Shown here piece after piece: positions 27,281-36,649 of a stretch of 40,950 nucleotides of DNA. The notes under the pieces were generated by a model that was not told where the DNA came from, searched no databases, and was given only the letters and a program-made list of their open reading frames with translations. Numbering within the stretch: the first letter of the stretch is position 1; every line of letters begins with the position of its first letter. The stretch lies in the IMG/VR virus record IMGVR_UViG_3300022818_000019, positions 1 to 40,950 of that record, one strand, 5' to 3'. Made by a program: the position numbers and the translations under genes. The stretch comes from a virus.

Positions 27281-27712
27281 TTATTCTCCCATTATGTGAT
27301 AGACAATTAATGTGATTAAAAAGCCCAAAGCAAAAATTCCTCCACTTAACATAAGTGCAACTCTGGTATTAAAAGTTTCTAGTTTGCCTAATCTGGTTTC
27401 GTGGTCTGTAAGTCTTTCGTCTACTCCCTTTTTATAAAGCACAGGATAGGAGTCGTTTATATTTAATTTCTGATTTTGTAAGTCTGCTATATTTCTTGCT
27501 GTTCCGTTTTTTATCTCTAGGATTTCTGCAAGCATGGTCTGTTGAATAGTCTTTATTTCTATAATAAGGTCGTGGTCATTGCCGTTTTTCGTGTCTGTAA
27601 CTTTAGTAGCCGCAGCGGCAGCGTTAGCTATCGCCTTGACAGCATCTTCCGCAGCAAGAGCTATCATGTGTTTAGCTGCTGCTATATCATTTGTTGATGA
27701 TTGTTTTGCCAT
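27281..27712 (-). CDS. Coiled-coil protein with C-terminal membrane anchor, 143 aa
   Basis: ATG at 27712. An Ala-rich helical N-terminus (ALAAEDAVKAIANAAAAATK) is followed by a coiled coil (about 45-112, HDLIIEIKTIQQTMLAEILEIK). A C-terminal transmembrane helix (about 118-138, VALMLSGGIFALGFLITLIVYHI) would anchor it. This resembles some phage holin-associated or spanin-like proteins. It is encoded between the giant ejection protein and the endolysin, so a lysis role is likely. Confidence 0.7.
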   Translation of the reverse strand: MAKQSSTNDIAAAKHMIALAAEDAVKAIANAAAAATKVTDTKNGNDHDLIIEIKTIQQTMLAEILEIKNGTARNIADLQNQKLNINDSYPVLYKKGVDERLTDHETRLGKLETFNTRVALMLSGGIFALGFLITLIVYHIMGE

Positions 27713-27747
27713 AATATTAATTATTACAAATTTAAGCTAAATAGCAA

Positions 27748-30700
27748 CTATAGACTTGCTAAATACTCATTTGCTCTTGTTGCGATGTTATAAGGGACTC
27801 TGCTTCCTGTACTAAATTCTCCTCCGTTTACACTTCTCCTTGCATCAACAAAATCTTTCATTGCTCTAGTTGCAGTACCAAACAGTTTAAAGTATGCAGC
27901 CATTGCTCTTGCAGAAGTTGTAGGGTTATTTAAAAGTTCTGGATGGTTTACTAAGTCTAGTTTTAAATACTGACCTATCTTTTTATAATTAGAAATACCT
28001 GTTAATTGTATAAATCCTCTTCCGGCATAGTTTGCACCACCTTCATAACCTAGCCTTTGAGCCTGACTTGCTCCTCCTATTTCATTCTTAGGTACAAAAC
28101 TGGATTCATGTTCTGCAGTTGCCAGGGCGTAGGCAATAGCTCTTTTATCAGTTATTCCTTCCTTCTTAAAAGCATCAATAATAATCGGTACATTTTTAGT
28201 TGCTGCTTGCTTCATGTTTGTAGGTACTTTTGCTACAACTTTAGTAGTCTCAGCAGCATAGGCTTTGGGAATAAAAGAGTCTAATAAGCTAGTAGATTTG
28301 TATGGTTGTCCTTGACCGTATTTTTTTATCCAATCTGTAATTTGTACTCTAGCAGCCTCTTTAGTTATTGTTCCATTTTTTAATTCTTTAGCTAATTTAG
28401 TTTCAAGAGTTGCTTTAGCTTGATTTGCATCATTAGTAATCCATCTTAAATTCTTATCTGAATTATCGCCTCCTAAAGCTAGAGGGATTATATGGTCAAC
28501 AACCAAACCATTTTTGGCTGTATTTAAGTATTCTTTTCTTTCTAAAATCATTGCATTTCCTGATATTTTTCTCATCCTCTCTTCAGTAAAGATAGCCTTA
28601 ATTGTATTTTCTGGATCAACACCAATCCCCATTGTTGCAAGATAGATTTTATCAACAAGTGTTTTCGGAGCTTCGGGAGATGATTCATATTTATCTTGAA
28701 TAGTTGTTCTTAAACCTGTACCGTTGAAAATTCTTTCTTTTACAGTAGCATTTATTTCCTCCATAACCTTCTGCATAATCCCAACTTTTTCTTGATTAGT
28801 TGAATTTTTCCATAATTGTTTAGTTTTTAATATTCCGAATATCTCTTTAGTTTGTGAACCTAATTCTTTTTGATATCTTATAAACTCACTTTGGGATAAG
28901 ACTTTCTCCACCCCATCTACGGTTATTTTCTGCGGAGCAGTTCTTGGAACTTGCACCTTTTCTCCTGTTTGTCTGTATAATTCTAAAACCATATCAGCTT
29001 CAGGAGTAGGTAAATACTTATTAACAAAAGCAGGATTAACAAAAACATTAAATACATTGTTAGAACCATTCTGATACCTTTGAGTATCTTCCCCTAAAGT
29101 ATTTGATCTATTAGACATCGTTGCGGATAAAATAGGTATCTTCGCTAGTACATAATTCATAGCTTGTTTATACTTATTTGGATCGTAAGTTTCTTTAGTG
29201 TTGTTATCTATTACCTGATTTACTTGAGAAAGTAATGTTGGTATCATACTTGAGGGAGCTTGTAAAAGAGCATCCACTATTGAATCAGTTATGCTTTGTC
29301 CTCCAAAGAACCTTTGAACTCCTGAGACCAAAGGTTGTTCTGCTAGAGTATCTATTCCTATAGCCAAGTTACTTACTCCCGAAGTTGCTATTTTAGAAAG
29401 AGTATCAAATACATTCCCGCCTTTTACATTCTGTTGTGCCTTGCCAATTTCAGCTCCCATCGCCAGAGATACTGCCATTGGTTGCATCCAGTCGTAGCTT
29501 ACTAATGTGTCTCCCTTTTTAATCTTGGCTTCATCTTTATTAAATCCTGAGAGAACATATCTTTTCAAAGCTGTGATATTAACTGAATACTGTCCTTGTC
29601 CTTTGGTTTTTTGTAGGGTTCTTAAATCCGCATCCTTATCAGCAGCTCCTGTTAATATTCCAGCTTTTTGTAAAACTGCACCTATCCCCGTAAGTCCTGC
29701 TGTTCCCACAGTTGCTCTTGCAAAAGACTCAACAAACTCTTTTTGATTAAAGCCTTTTCTTAATAGCGGATTAACAACCTGTTTTAGAGACCTTGCAAAG
29801 CCTATCGGGGAGTAATCAATAGCTCTCATCAAAAGATTAGCAGGAGTTTTGGGATACTTGATAATTAAATCCCCTAAGCCAAACTCTTTACCTGCATTAA
29901 GTGATTTTTTAAGCCCTGAGAATATCATTGTGGCAGCATTCTTATCCTGAAAAGTTCTATAAAGTCCTGCAAAGTTTGCTATATCGGTCATTTCCTTAGT
30001 CGGATTAGCTAATAAGTCTATTACTCTTGCTTCTTTTTGTACGCCCTTTAATCCTTCATTCATTGCAATTATTCTTGCTTCACTTGCTAAAGACTCTTCA
30101 GCTGCGGCTTGGTAGAAAGCCTTATCAGGCACTCTAAGTCCTATGTTCAAAGCCTTCTCCGCAGTACCTAATATTTTCCCTTTAAATACTCTTCCTGTGG
30201 GTATTTCTAATTTACTATCTATATTACTGGTATTAACTCCTCTAAGTGCTTCTTGTAGGCTTTCTTTCCCACCCTTTACTCCACCTTTAAACTGAGTGAT
30301 TAAACTAGGTTTAAGAACAGACCTTTTCCCTGTAATTTTAGAAACTCCAACATCCAATCCACTTGCGATTAATTTTGAAACATTATCTAAAGCTAAAAAG
30401 ATAGTATTCCCTCCTAAGTTTCTAAGTAAAGTCTTAGGGTTTAATAATTGTGCCATAGTTTGAATTGTGGAGATTTTCTTTAACATAGTCGGCGGGACAA
30501 CCTCATTGACATCTCTTAAAAGTTCTGCGGTTCGCAATATCTTTTCTCTACCTTCGGGAAGATTCTGTAGTTCTTCTGCCTTTGAGAGTAATTTACCTGC
30601 TGTTTCTTCGGTTAGTTTAACATTTCTGCCCGCATTCTTAGCTCTATTTACTAGAGTTCCGGCATATCTTAGTATTCCTTCAGGAGTTAATCTTCCAAAC

Positions 30701-32151
30701 ATCGCTAAAGCCTGAATGCCTTGTCCTGATGTAGTTGCTCTCTCTGCCAACTGTTCTACTGTTCTTATAGCAGTAGTGAAGTCTCCTGCCTTTTGTGCCT
30801 TAACGATAAGAAGCTGTCCTACTGCGGAAGTAGTGTCATCAATAGAACCCTTGCTCTCAAAGACCATCTTAGTAGCCTTACCTAAATCTTTTTCCACAAG
30901 GTCTTTAGCGGTATTAAGCGTTCCTGTATTTGTGATAGGATTGTATTTTGTTCTAGTAGAATCTTCCAAACCTTTTATAATTGCCTCTTCTGTGTTCGGT
31001 TTAGCTTTAACTGAGGTTACGAACTTTCTCTCCTTGAGTGTTCGTGCTATAATCTCGTCAGATGAATCTTTTACTGGCTGTTCTCCTAATTTTATTTTGG
31101 TACTGGCTTGGTCAGCAACTTGATAAGAAGTACCCTTATTCTGACCGACTGGCAGTTCTGATGTACTTGCTTTTAATTCCTGTTTTAATACTGGCTGTTG
31201 GGCTTCTACTTTCTTAAACGGAGTAATTAAATCCTTCTTCACGTCAGAAATGGTAGGTTGTGCGACATCAGGCTTGACGGAAGTAAATATATCTTCAATA
31301 CTTTTAACAGGACTCTTCGTATCATTAATTAATTTAGTAGCCTGTTCTAAAAGTTTAGGGTCTGATTTAACTACTTTCACAAAATCCTCTACTTTAGTAG
31401 CATTTTTAGCTATACTTACTAAACCTTTTTCTCCTCCGCCAATTACGGGAAAAGCATCCATCGCCATACCGCCTGCTACTAAAAGCGGAGCAATAAAACT
31501 AGCAGTATTATTATCAACTCCAAATCCTTTTAGACCATCAATCCAACCCTGATTATTCTCAGATAAGCTCTTTATCTCATCTTTACCAAATTGCAAACTC
31601 TGGTCTCTGGTAATTATTTCCTTTCCCGTTAATGGATTAATTTCTTTCTTGATAGGCTGAAAGCTTTTCTCGCCTTTCATCTGAAGCTCTATAGACTTAA
31701 TTACTCTTTGAGGATTATCAATAAATGCCTGCTTGACTACATCAACAACATTCTTAGGAGTTACTTTAAGCTTTGAGTCTTTAGCCTGACCGCTTATTAA
31801 ATTTGTATTTTGGTAAGCATTCTTAACAGTATCAATACCTTTTTTAACATTCGGTTCATTCATAAAACTGGTAATCAAATCAGGTTTGTTTGATGGTTTT
31901 AAAGTTGCAGAGGGTTTTTGATTAAATGTGCTTAAGTTAATCTTTGGCAGATTAGCGACTGGTTTAACTGGCAATGGCACTTTAACCTGCGGTGGTGGGG
32001 GTGTAACTACTTTTTGAACAGGCTGGAAGTTCATTCCCGCACTTGGAGATTTAACTAGAGAATTTGTTTTTTGCGGAGGAGTTACAACCTTAGGTTTGTA
32101 AGGACTTATTAGTTTATTAAACTGAGCTATTAAAGATTGAAATATGTTCAT
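27748..32151 (-). CDS. Giant virion (ejection) protein with HNH and GH19-like lytic domains, 1467 aa
   Basis: The Pro-rich N-terminus (about 1-90, VVTPPPPQVKVPLPVKP) is followed by Lys/Ser-rich, disordered sequence and a long helical body (about 200-1100). The body holds AQLLNPKTLLRNLGGN and AGLYRTFQDKNAATMIFSGL segments seen in large internal virion proteins. At about 1213-1250 there is an HNH-type motif, KNGLVVDHIIPLALGGDNSDKNLRWI. After a KAYAAETT linker the C-terminal 150 residues form a GH19-like lysozyme domain: AYALATAEHESSF (Glu near 1347) and NYAGRGFIQLTG. This suits a podovirus inner-core protein ejected to open the cell wall. The HNH's role is unclear. Confidence 0.85.
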   Translation of the reverse strand: MNIFQSLIAQFNKLISPYKPKVVTPPQKTNSLVKSPSAGMNFQPVQKVVTPPPPQVKVPLPVKPVANLPKINLSTFNQKPSATLKPSNKPDLITSFMNEPNVKKGIDTVKNAYQNTNLISGQAKDSKLKVTPKNVVDVVKQAFIDNPQRVIKSIELQMKGEKSFQPIKKEINPLTGKEIITRDQSLQFGKDEIKSLSENNQGWIDGLKGFGVDNNTASFIAPLLVAGGMAMDAFPVIGGGEKGLVSIAKNATKVEDFVKVVKSDPKLLEQATKLINDTKSPVKSIEDIFTSVKPDVAQPTISDVKKDLITPFKKVEAQQPVLKQELKASTSELPVGQNKGTSYQVADQASTKIKLGEQPVKDSSDEIIARTLKERKFVTSVKAKPNTEEAIIKGLEDSTRTKYNPITNTGTLNTAKDLVEKDLGKATKMVFESKGSIDDTTSAVGQLLIVKAQKAGDFTTAIRTVEQLAERATTSGQGIQALAMFGRLTPEGILRYAGTLVNRAKNAGRNVKLTEETAGKLLSKAEELQNLPEGREKILRTAELLRDVNEVVPPTMLKKISTIQTMAQLLNPKTLLRNLGGNTIFLALDNVSKLIASGLDVGVSKITGKRSVLKPSLITQFKGGVKGGKESLQEALRGVNTSNIDSKLEIPTGRVFKGKILGTAEKALNIGLRVPDKAFYQAAAEESLASEARIIAMNEGLKGVQKEARVIDLLANPTKEMTDIANFAGLYRTFQDKNAATMIFSGLKKSLNAGKEFGLGDLIIKYPKTPANLLMRAIDYSPIGFARSLKQVVNPLLRKGFNQKEFVESFARATVGTAGLTGIGAVLQKAGILTGAADKDADLRTLQKTKGQGQYSVNITALKRYVLSGFNKDEAKIKKGDTLVSYDWMQPMAVSLAMGAEIGKAQQNVKGGNVFDTLSKIATSGVSNLAIGIDTLAEQPLVSGVQRFFGGQSITDSIVDALLQAPSSMIPTLLSQVNQVIDNNTKETYDPNKYKQAMNYVLAKIPILSATMSNRSNTLGEDTQRYQNGSNNVFNVFVNPAFVNKYLPTPEADMVLELYRQTGEKVQVPRTAPQKITVDGVEKVLSQSEFIRYQKELGSQTKEIFGILKTKQLWKNSTNQEKVGIMQKVMEEINATVKERIFNGTGLRTTIQDKYESSPEAPKTLVDKIYLATMGIGVDPENTIKAIFTEERMRKISGNAMILERKEYLNTAKNGLVVDHIIPLALGGDNSDKNLRWITNDANQAKATLETKLAKELKNGTITKEAARVQITDWIKKYGQGQPYKSTSLLDSFIPKAYAAETTKVVAKVPTNMKQAATKNVPIIIDAFKKEGITDKRAIAYALATAEHESSFVPKNEIGGASQAQRLGYEGGANYAGRGFIQLTGISNYKKIGQYLKLDLVNHPELLNNPTTSARAMAAYFKLFGTATRAMKDFVDARRSVNGGEFSTGSRVPYNIATRANEYLASL

Positions 32152-32155
32152 TCAT

Positions 32156-32989
32156 TTATTTTGACGCTTTTATCTGGTCTACTATAGATGCTTTAGACTT
32201 AGTTACTTTGGTCGGATTGTCTTTCTTCCAAGCTTCATATCTAGAATCAATATCTTTGATTGTATATCCACCCTTTGGAGGAGTAGCTTTACCGCTTATT
32301 ACATTTTGCGACCACCATCGTCTAAACTCCACCTCTTTTATTTTGCTCCAATAATTTGCTGCATTTGGGTCTTGGAATCCTGCCAGTTGCTGTTCCTTAG
32401 TAATCTTAATATCAGTTGCAGTTCCCGTACCGCTTGTTCCTCCTGATCCGCTTCCTTTATAAACAGGTACAACTACTTTATTTCCTGTACTATCAGTTAT
32501 ATATTGTCCTTTTCCTGCACTGACTCTTGCATCATTTCTGGCAGTTGTTGCAGCTTGGGTTTCATTTGCTTTGGTAAGTTTAGTCAATTCATCATAGACT
32601 GCGAGAGTAGATTTAATGCTGTCTTGAAGTTCTGTTTTCTTTTGTTCATAAAGGTCTGCTTGTGTTCCAGCTGCCTTATAATTAGGGGAATCTGCCATAT
32701 GAGTCGCACTATCTCTTTGACTTGCTCTTTCAATATACATAGGAGAAGTTGGATCTCCATAAACTCCTGCAAGCTTTCCATCCATTTCTGCAATCTTTCC
32801 AAGTTGAGCCAGATAATTAGCTTTAGTCTGAGCCATAGCTGGATTAGCTCCTGCGGTTAAGTTATTAGTCACTCCCTGTTCTACTCCCATTCTATTTTGT
32901 CCCATATCATAAGCACTACCACCCGTTGCTCCTGATTTTTGAAGGGTGTCCATTATCTCTTTTATTGATAAATTATTCTTGTCTGACAT
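32156..32989 (-). CDS. Probable virion core/ejection protein, 277 aa
   Basis: ATG at 32989; the stop lies 4 nt before the giant ejection gene. It is helical and Ala/Gln/Asn-rich (GQNRMGVEQGVTNNLTAGANPAMAQ, about 27-51), with a long coiled coil (about 105-160), a Gly/Ser hinge (about 175-200) and a basic C-terminus. Small, helical Ala/Gln-rich proteins directly before large inner-core proteins are commonly ejected virion proteins, so that is the favoured reading. No catalytic motif. Confidence 0.65.
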   Translation of the reverse strand: MSDKNNLSIKEIMDTLQKSGATGGSAYDMGQNRMGVEQGVTNNLTAGANPAMAQTKANYLAQLGKIAEMDGKLAGVYGDPTSPMYIERASQRDSATHMADSPNYKAAGTQADLYEQKKTELQDSIKSTLAVYDELTKLTKANETQAATTARNDARVSAGKGQYITDSTGNKVVVPVYKGSGSGGTSGTGTATDIKITKEQQLAGFQDPNAANYWSKIKEVEFRRWWSQNVISGKATPPKGGYTIKDIDSRYEAWKKDNPTKVTKSKASIVDQIKASK

Positions 32990-32990
32990 A

Positions 32991-33662
32991 TTATGCTAAA
33001 ACCATTGAGTCACTTTGCCACTTAGTTAATGCTCTTGAACCTCTGGTATCTGCCATTGTTGCTGATTCTGTTCTTCGCTGTTGTTCCAAATCTGCTGCAT
33101 ATCTTCGTTGTTTTTCAGGTAGGTCTATGTTACTTCTGGATAGACTTGTTCCGGCTGTGTCTTTATATCTAGCTAGGCTTAAATTCCTTTGGTCTATAGT
33201 TTGACCATAAGGGTTATTAGGATTATTCATATCAGCCAGTCCCATTCCAGCGGTATCAGGAGTTTTATTAAATGGGTCAAATAAAGACTTTTGGTATAAT
33301 CCTCTGGCTAGTGCATTCGCTTGATTAGATTGAGTTGTAGCTTGATTTGCAGTTGTAGTATCTTCTGTTTGTATTCTAACTCCCTTATCATAATCTTCAA
33401 CCAATCGTGAGAGAGCTAGGTTAAGGTCACCTTTGGATTCGTTTAAAATTCTGTCATAGTAAACTCCAAGTTCTCCGTAAGCATCAGTTGCAGCTTTAAC
33501 ATAATCAAAGTTGAATGGAGCAGCAGTTCCTCCCCCTCCTCCACCACTTTTAAGCTGCGGTTCAACAACTGTAGCCCAATAGTTATCATCCCATACTCCC
33601 GTAGATGGGTTTACGGCATAGGCTTTCCCTGTTTCTGGATTAATGTCTCCTTTGTTCGGCAT
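32991..33662 (-). CDS. Probable virion core/ejection protein, 223 aa
   Basis: ATG at 33662, one base from the next gene's start. A Gly/Asn-rich N-terminus (about 1-50, NPETGKAYAVNPSTGVW) and a GGGGGG linker precede a long helical, Gln/Ala/Asn-rich body with many small residues (TTTANQATTQSNQANALARG, about 102-121). Its composition is like its neighbour 32156-32989. Probably an internal virion protein; family not identified. Confidence 0.65.
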   Translation of the reverse strand: MPNKGDINPETGKAYAVNPSTGVWDDNYWATVVEPQLKSGGGGGGTAAPFNFDYVKAATDAYGELGVYYDRILNESKGDLNLALSRLVEDYDKGVRIQTEDTTTANQATTQSNQANALARGLYQKSLFDPFNKTPDTAGMGLADMNNPNNPYGQTIDQRNLSLARYKDTAGTSLSRSNIDLPEKQRRYAADLEQQRRTESATMADTRGSRALTKWQSDSMVLA

Positions 33663-33703
33663 AAGTTAAAATTGATAAGTTATCTCCTTTTATAATATTA
33701 TAT

Positions 33704-34342
33704 TTAAGTTGTACTTACTAGAAATCCACTAAATCTAGTTTCATTACCTGCTTCAACAAATAAAGCCCCACCAGTTCCTGCAATGAAAATTTCTATATAA
33801 TCATTTGCTGCAAGTTGGATAATAGTAGATAGATTTACTGTTTGATAACCTTGTTCAGAAGCATAAATTCTAGCTCCCTCATAAATTGCTGAACCATTTT
33901 TATAAAGAGCTATTATTACATACTGTGTAGCATTAATAATTGTAGCAACGCTAGCTTGAATTTGATAAAATCCTGCGATTGGAGCAGTATATCTTCCCTT
34001 ATTGGTTACACTATCAAAATTATTATTAGTATCAAAAAGTTCTGCATCAAAATTAACTATTGCAAAGCCTCCGTTTCCTGAATTTTGAGCCGCATTTCTA
34101 TAAGCACTAAATTTATAAGGATTAGTTAAAGCAATTGATTTACTGTCTGTCCCATCGTGGTCATGTCCGGTTGAAGTATTAAAAGCTATTTTACTTTCGG
34201 ATATTGCAGCGGAAGCAGAAACATTAGCATTAGTTATACTACCGTTAAATTCAGAATAAATAGTATCAAAGTCGCCATTAAATTGTGCGGCTGTCGGGAT
34301 AACACCATCCACTAGGTTTGTAGGTTTGACTATAATGCCCAA
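33704..34342 (-). CDS. C1q/TNF-like beta-jellyroll virion protein, 212 aa
   Basis: Starts at TTG 34342 with a good AGGAGGTTATT ribosome site. The N-terminus (about 1-70) has ATQFNGDFDTIYSEFN-like and ISESKIAFNTSTGHDHDGTDS features typical of phage tail proteins. The C-terminal 135 residues are a C1q-like trimeric jellyroll: YKFSAYRNAAQN, FDSVTNKGRYTAPIAGFYQIQASV, VIIALYKNGSAIY, ending RFSGFLVS. Such domains cap tail fibres or head decorations and can bind receptors. It is read oppositely to the HNH gene inserted just upstream. Confidence 0.8.
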   Translation of the reverse strand: MGIIVKPTNLVDGVIPTAAQFNGDFDTIYSEFNGSITNANVSASAAISESKIAFNTSTGHDHDGTDSKSIALTNPYKFSAYRNAAQNSGNGGFAIVNFDAELFDTNNNFDSVTNKGRYTAPIAGFYQIQASVATIINATQYVIIALYKNGSAIYEGARIYASEQGYQTVNLSTIIQLAANDYIEIFIAGTGGALFVEAGNETRFSGFLVSTT

Positions 34343-34356
34343 AATAACCTCCTATC

Positions 34357-34385
34357 TTGACAAACTATTACTTTACCATTATAAT
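34357..34385 (+). promoter_or_regulatory. Perfect sigma70 promoter of the plus-strand HNH gene
   Basis: TTGACA (34357-34362), exactly 17-nt spacer, TATAAT (34380-34385), then 10 nt to the ATG at 34396. Both hexamers are consensus. The predicted leader is 3-4 nt. Confidence 0.85.
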
Positions 34386-34395
34386 TAGTTGCAGT

Positions 34396-34950
34396 ATGCT
34401 TTGTGCTTGCGGATGTAAACAAGAAATAACTAGAAAACCCCGACCATATAGACTTAATAAGTTTATTCATGGACACCACAGAAAAGGAATCAAACTTTCG
34501 GAAGAACTTAAAAATAAAATTAGCAATGCTAATCAAGGTAGAAAACTTTCCAAAACCCATATTATAAAAATGAGTAGAACTCTTAGGAGACGTTATAGAA
34601 ATGGCGAACTTATTAATCCATGGAAAGGAAAACATCAAACTCCTGAAATGCTTGCCAAATTTAGGAAAACTATGCTTGCTAAAAATAAAGGTATTAGACA
34701 TACTGGAGGATATATTTTGATATATAAACCTAACCACCCTTTTAAAAGAAATAGATATTATGTTCTTGAACATAGATATGTTGTAGAGCAAGCCATTGGT
34801 CGCTATCTTAAACCTGAAGAAGTAGTCCATCATTTGGATGGAAATAAAACTAATAATGATATTAGTAATTTGCTGTTGCTTCCTAATGCTAAAACTCATT
34901 CTAAATTTCATATTGAACATCTATTTAAGAATACTAAACCCACACTATAA
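34396..34950 (+). CDS. HNH homing endonuclease with NUMOD3 repeats, 184 aa, opposite strand
   Basis: ATG at 34396 gives MLCACGCKQEITRKPRPYRL, the usual opening Cys-rich knuckle of this family; a longer TTG start is unlikely. Two NUMOD3-type DNA-binding repeats follow (GIKLSEELKNKISNANQGRK, then KGKHQTPEMLAKFRKTM). The HNH core is EHRYVVEQAIGRYLKPEEVVHHLDG then NKTNNDISNLLLL (about 125-165). It is inserted between two minus-strand tail genes (33704-34342 and 34959-36488), read the opposite way, with its own perfect promoter. Confidence 0.92.
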   Translation: MLCACGCKQEITRKPRPYRLNKFIHGHHRKGIKLSEELKNKISNANQGRKLSKTHIIKMSRTLRRRYRNGELINPWKGKHQTPEMLAKFRKTMLAKNKGIRHTGGYILIYKPNHPFKRNRYYVLEHRYVVEQAIGRYLKPEEVVHHLDGNKTNNDISNLLLLPNAKTHSKFHIEHLFKNTKPTL

Positions 34951-34958
34951 TGCAAGCA

Positions 34959-36488
34959 TCATCGCAGCCCCTTAATAAGATAGTGTGATGTAAATTCTCT
35001 TATTTTCATTTGTACAGTTGAGCTTATACACTCTAGTTTTACCTGCATTGTTGTACCTTCTGTCTGTCCACCTTGATCTCCAAAAGGAATATTTACTTTA
35101 ACAAATCCACCCGAACCCAATTTATCAGTCCCCAAAGTCCAAGTTTGACCTAATAGTTTATTTCCCGTACCTAAAAGTGAAGGACTAGCGAGTTGGACAT
35201 AATAATATCTATCTATAGAAGAGTAGAATCTTGAGTTATAATCACCCTGAGCTGTTGCGAATTGATAGGAATACTTAAATCTCTTAGTTCTCTCTGGCAC
35301 TCCGAAGTCATAAATCTTAGTTTCATATTTAGCCACGATTTCCTGCCCGTTGTCGGAAGTCCCTGACCAAGTATAAGCCTGTCCGTTGTTAGGTCTTGAG
35401 TCAAATAAGTAAAGTCTTGGTGTTGAGGATTCATTAAAGACAACCGCACCTGCGATATTCCAATTAGTGAATTTACACCATCCACCTTTTCCTTCGTTAG
35501 CTAAGGTATCATAAACTAAAACTAGTGAATTGTAATTATCCACTCCGTAGGGTGCGAATATAAAAGCAAAATTATCATGGAAACATCCTGAAACTTTACT
35601 CATTGCAGCCTTATTGAGTCCTGAAACAGTATAATTTATATCCTTTGAAACAAGTCTTGAGAATGGGTCATCAGTTGTTGTTCTGTACAATCCTCTGACA
35701 TTTCCTTCTAAGTCAACACACCATACATCATTTTTAACTTGAAACATTGACTCATGCGAAGCAACTCCATGTTCGTAAGTCAATGGCTGAATGGCAAACG
35801 TAGCAGTAGACGTGCCTGTTAGATACCAAATACTTCGTTGTTTACCAATATAAAGCCTTCCGGTTGCTCCCGCTGAACCTTTTAATCCTACACCTTGCGA
35901 AGCATCCCCTAAGTTTACATTAACATAATCAGTTCCTCCCCACGTTTCTGGGTCAGCAGCGTTTGAATAATAGAGTCTATCTTTGTAAGTTGGATTACCT
36001 AAAACCCACATGAAGTTTTTAAACCATTCTATCGCTGTCCCTTGAGGAATAGCTGCAACTGTAGAGACAGTCGTACCGTCAAATTTAATAGGCGTATCTG
36101 TTCCGTTTACTCCATATAAAACATCATTTGCCTGAACTAAAGCCCATTTTAAGCCGGTTGTTTTGCTTCCACCTCCGGTACAGTCAGTCCAAGTGATGCC
36201 ATCAGAAGACTTCTGAAACTTAGCCGTATTCCCTGCTCCATCAACAACTCTGACTAAAAGTTTTGTTCCATTGGCTTTATTTAAGACTGCTCTTCCTAAA
36301 TTAGTCTTTACAGGCGAAGCACCTGAAGCAGTCAAACCATCTCGCATCTCAAGTTCTCCTCGGTCTCTGATGATAAAATTCTCTATATTTGAGGCGAAGT
36401 AATCAGGGATAGCTTGAGGATCATCTCTATCTATGATTGAATAGAAATACTTGTGTTCAAATGTACGGATGTCTGGATTGCCTAACAT
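34959..36488 (-). CDS. Tail hub / tail tubular protein (beta-propeller-like), 509 aa
   Basis: ATG at 36488. The N-terminus contains YFASNIENFIIRDRGELEMRDGLT (about 31-54), a very common start of podovirus tail-hub proteins. The body has repeated W/Y blades (LVQANDVLYGVNGTDTPIKFDG, WVLGNPTYKDRLYYSNAADP, WYLTGTSTATFAIQPL) as in propeller-shaped nozzle proteins. It would form part of the short tail below the adaptor. The gene precedes the HNH insertion and the C1q-like protein. The T7 gp12-like comparison is structural inference. Confidence 0.8.
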   Translation of the reverse strand: MLGNPDIRTFEHKYFYSIIDRDDPQAIPDYFASNIENFIIRDRGELEMRDGLTASGASPVKTNLGRAVLNKANGTKLLVRVVDGAGNTAKFQKSSDGITWTDCTGGGSKTTGLKWALVQANDVLYGVNGTDTPIKFDGTTVSTVAAIPQGTAIEWFKNFMWVLGNPTYKDRLYYSNAADPETWGGTDYVNVNLGDASQGVGLKGSAGATGRLYIGKQRSIWYLTGTSTATFAIQPLTYEHGVASHESMFQVKNDVWCVDLEGNVRGLYRTTTDDPFSRLVSKDINYTVSGLNKAAMSKVSGCFHDNFAFIFAPYGVDNYNSLVLVYDTLANEGKGGWCKFTNWNIAGAVVFNESSTPRLYLFDSRPNNGQAYTWSGTSDNGQEIVAKYETKIYDFGVPERTKRFKYSYQFATAQGDYNSRFYSSIDRYYYVQLASPSLLGTGNKLLGQTWTLGTDKLGSGGFVKVNIPFGDQGGQTEGTTMQVKLECISSTVQMKIREFTSHYLIKGLR

Positions 36489-36490
36489 AA

Positions 36491-36649
36491 TTAAAATTCA
36501 TTATAGCTTGCTATATCTGCCAAAATCTTACCTTTATCTTCTTGAGTTAAGCTTTCACTATCACAAAAATCACTGATAATAGCGGTCTTTTCTTCTTTTG
36601 TTTTATCACTGTTCTCTATTAAGAGAGCAACGATTTGGTTTCTAGTCAT
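36491..36649 (-). CDS. Small helical protein between connector genes, 52 aa
   Basis: ATG at 36649 overlaps the adaptor's end (aATGactag), and the stop is 2 nt before the tail-hub ATG. It is helical and acidic/basic mixed (NSDKTKEEKTAIISDFCDSESL). It fills a gap of 150 bp and may be a small assembly chaperone. No family recognised. Confidence 0.65.
   Translation of the reverse strand: MTRNQIVALLIENSDKTKEEKTAIISDFCDSESLTQEDKGKILADIASYNEF

Noticed and set aside
30467-31552. Plus-strand open frames inside the giant ejection protein gene
   Set aside because: They lie wholly antisense to one continuous 1,467-codon gene, and the products are low-complexity without domains.
34330-34920. A 196-codon minus-strand frame opposite the HNH gene
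   Set aside because: It is the reverse of the HNH/NUMOD3 gene; its Phe/Ser/Ile-rich product has no domain, while the plus strand has a full endonuclease and a perfect promoter.
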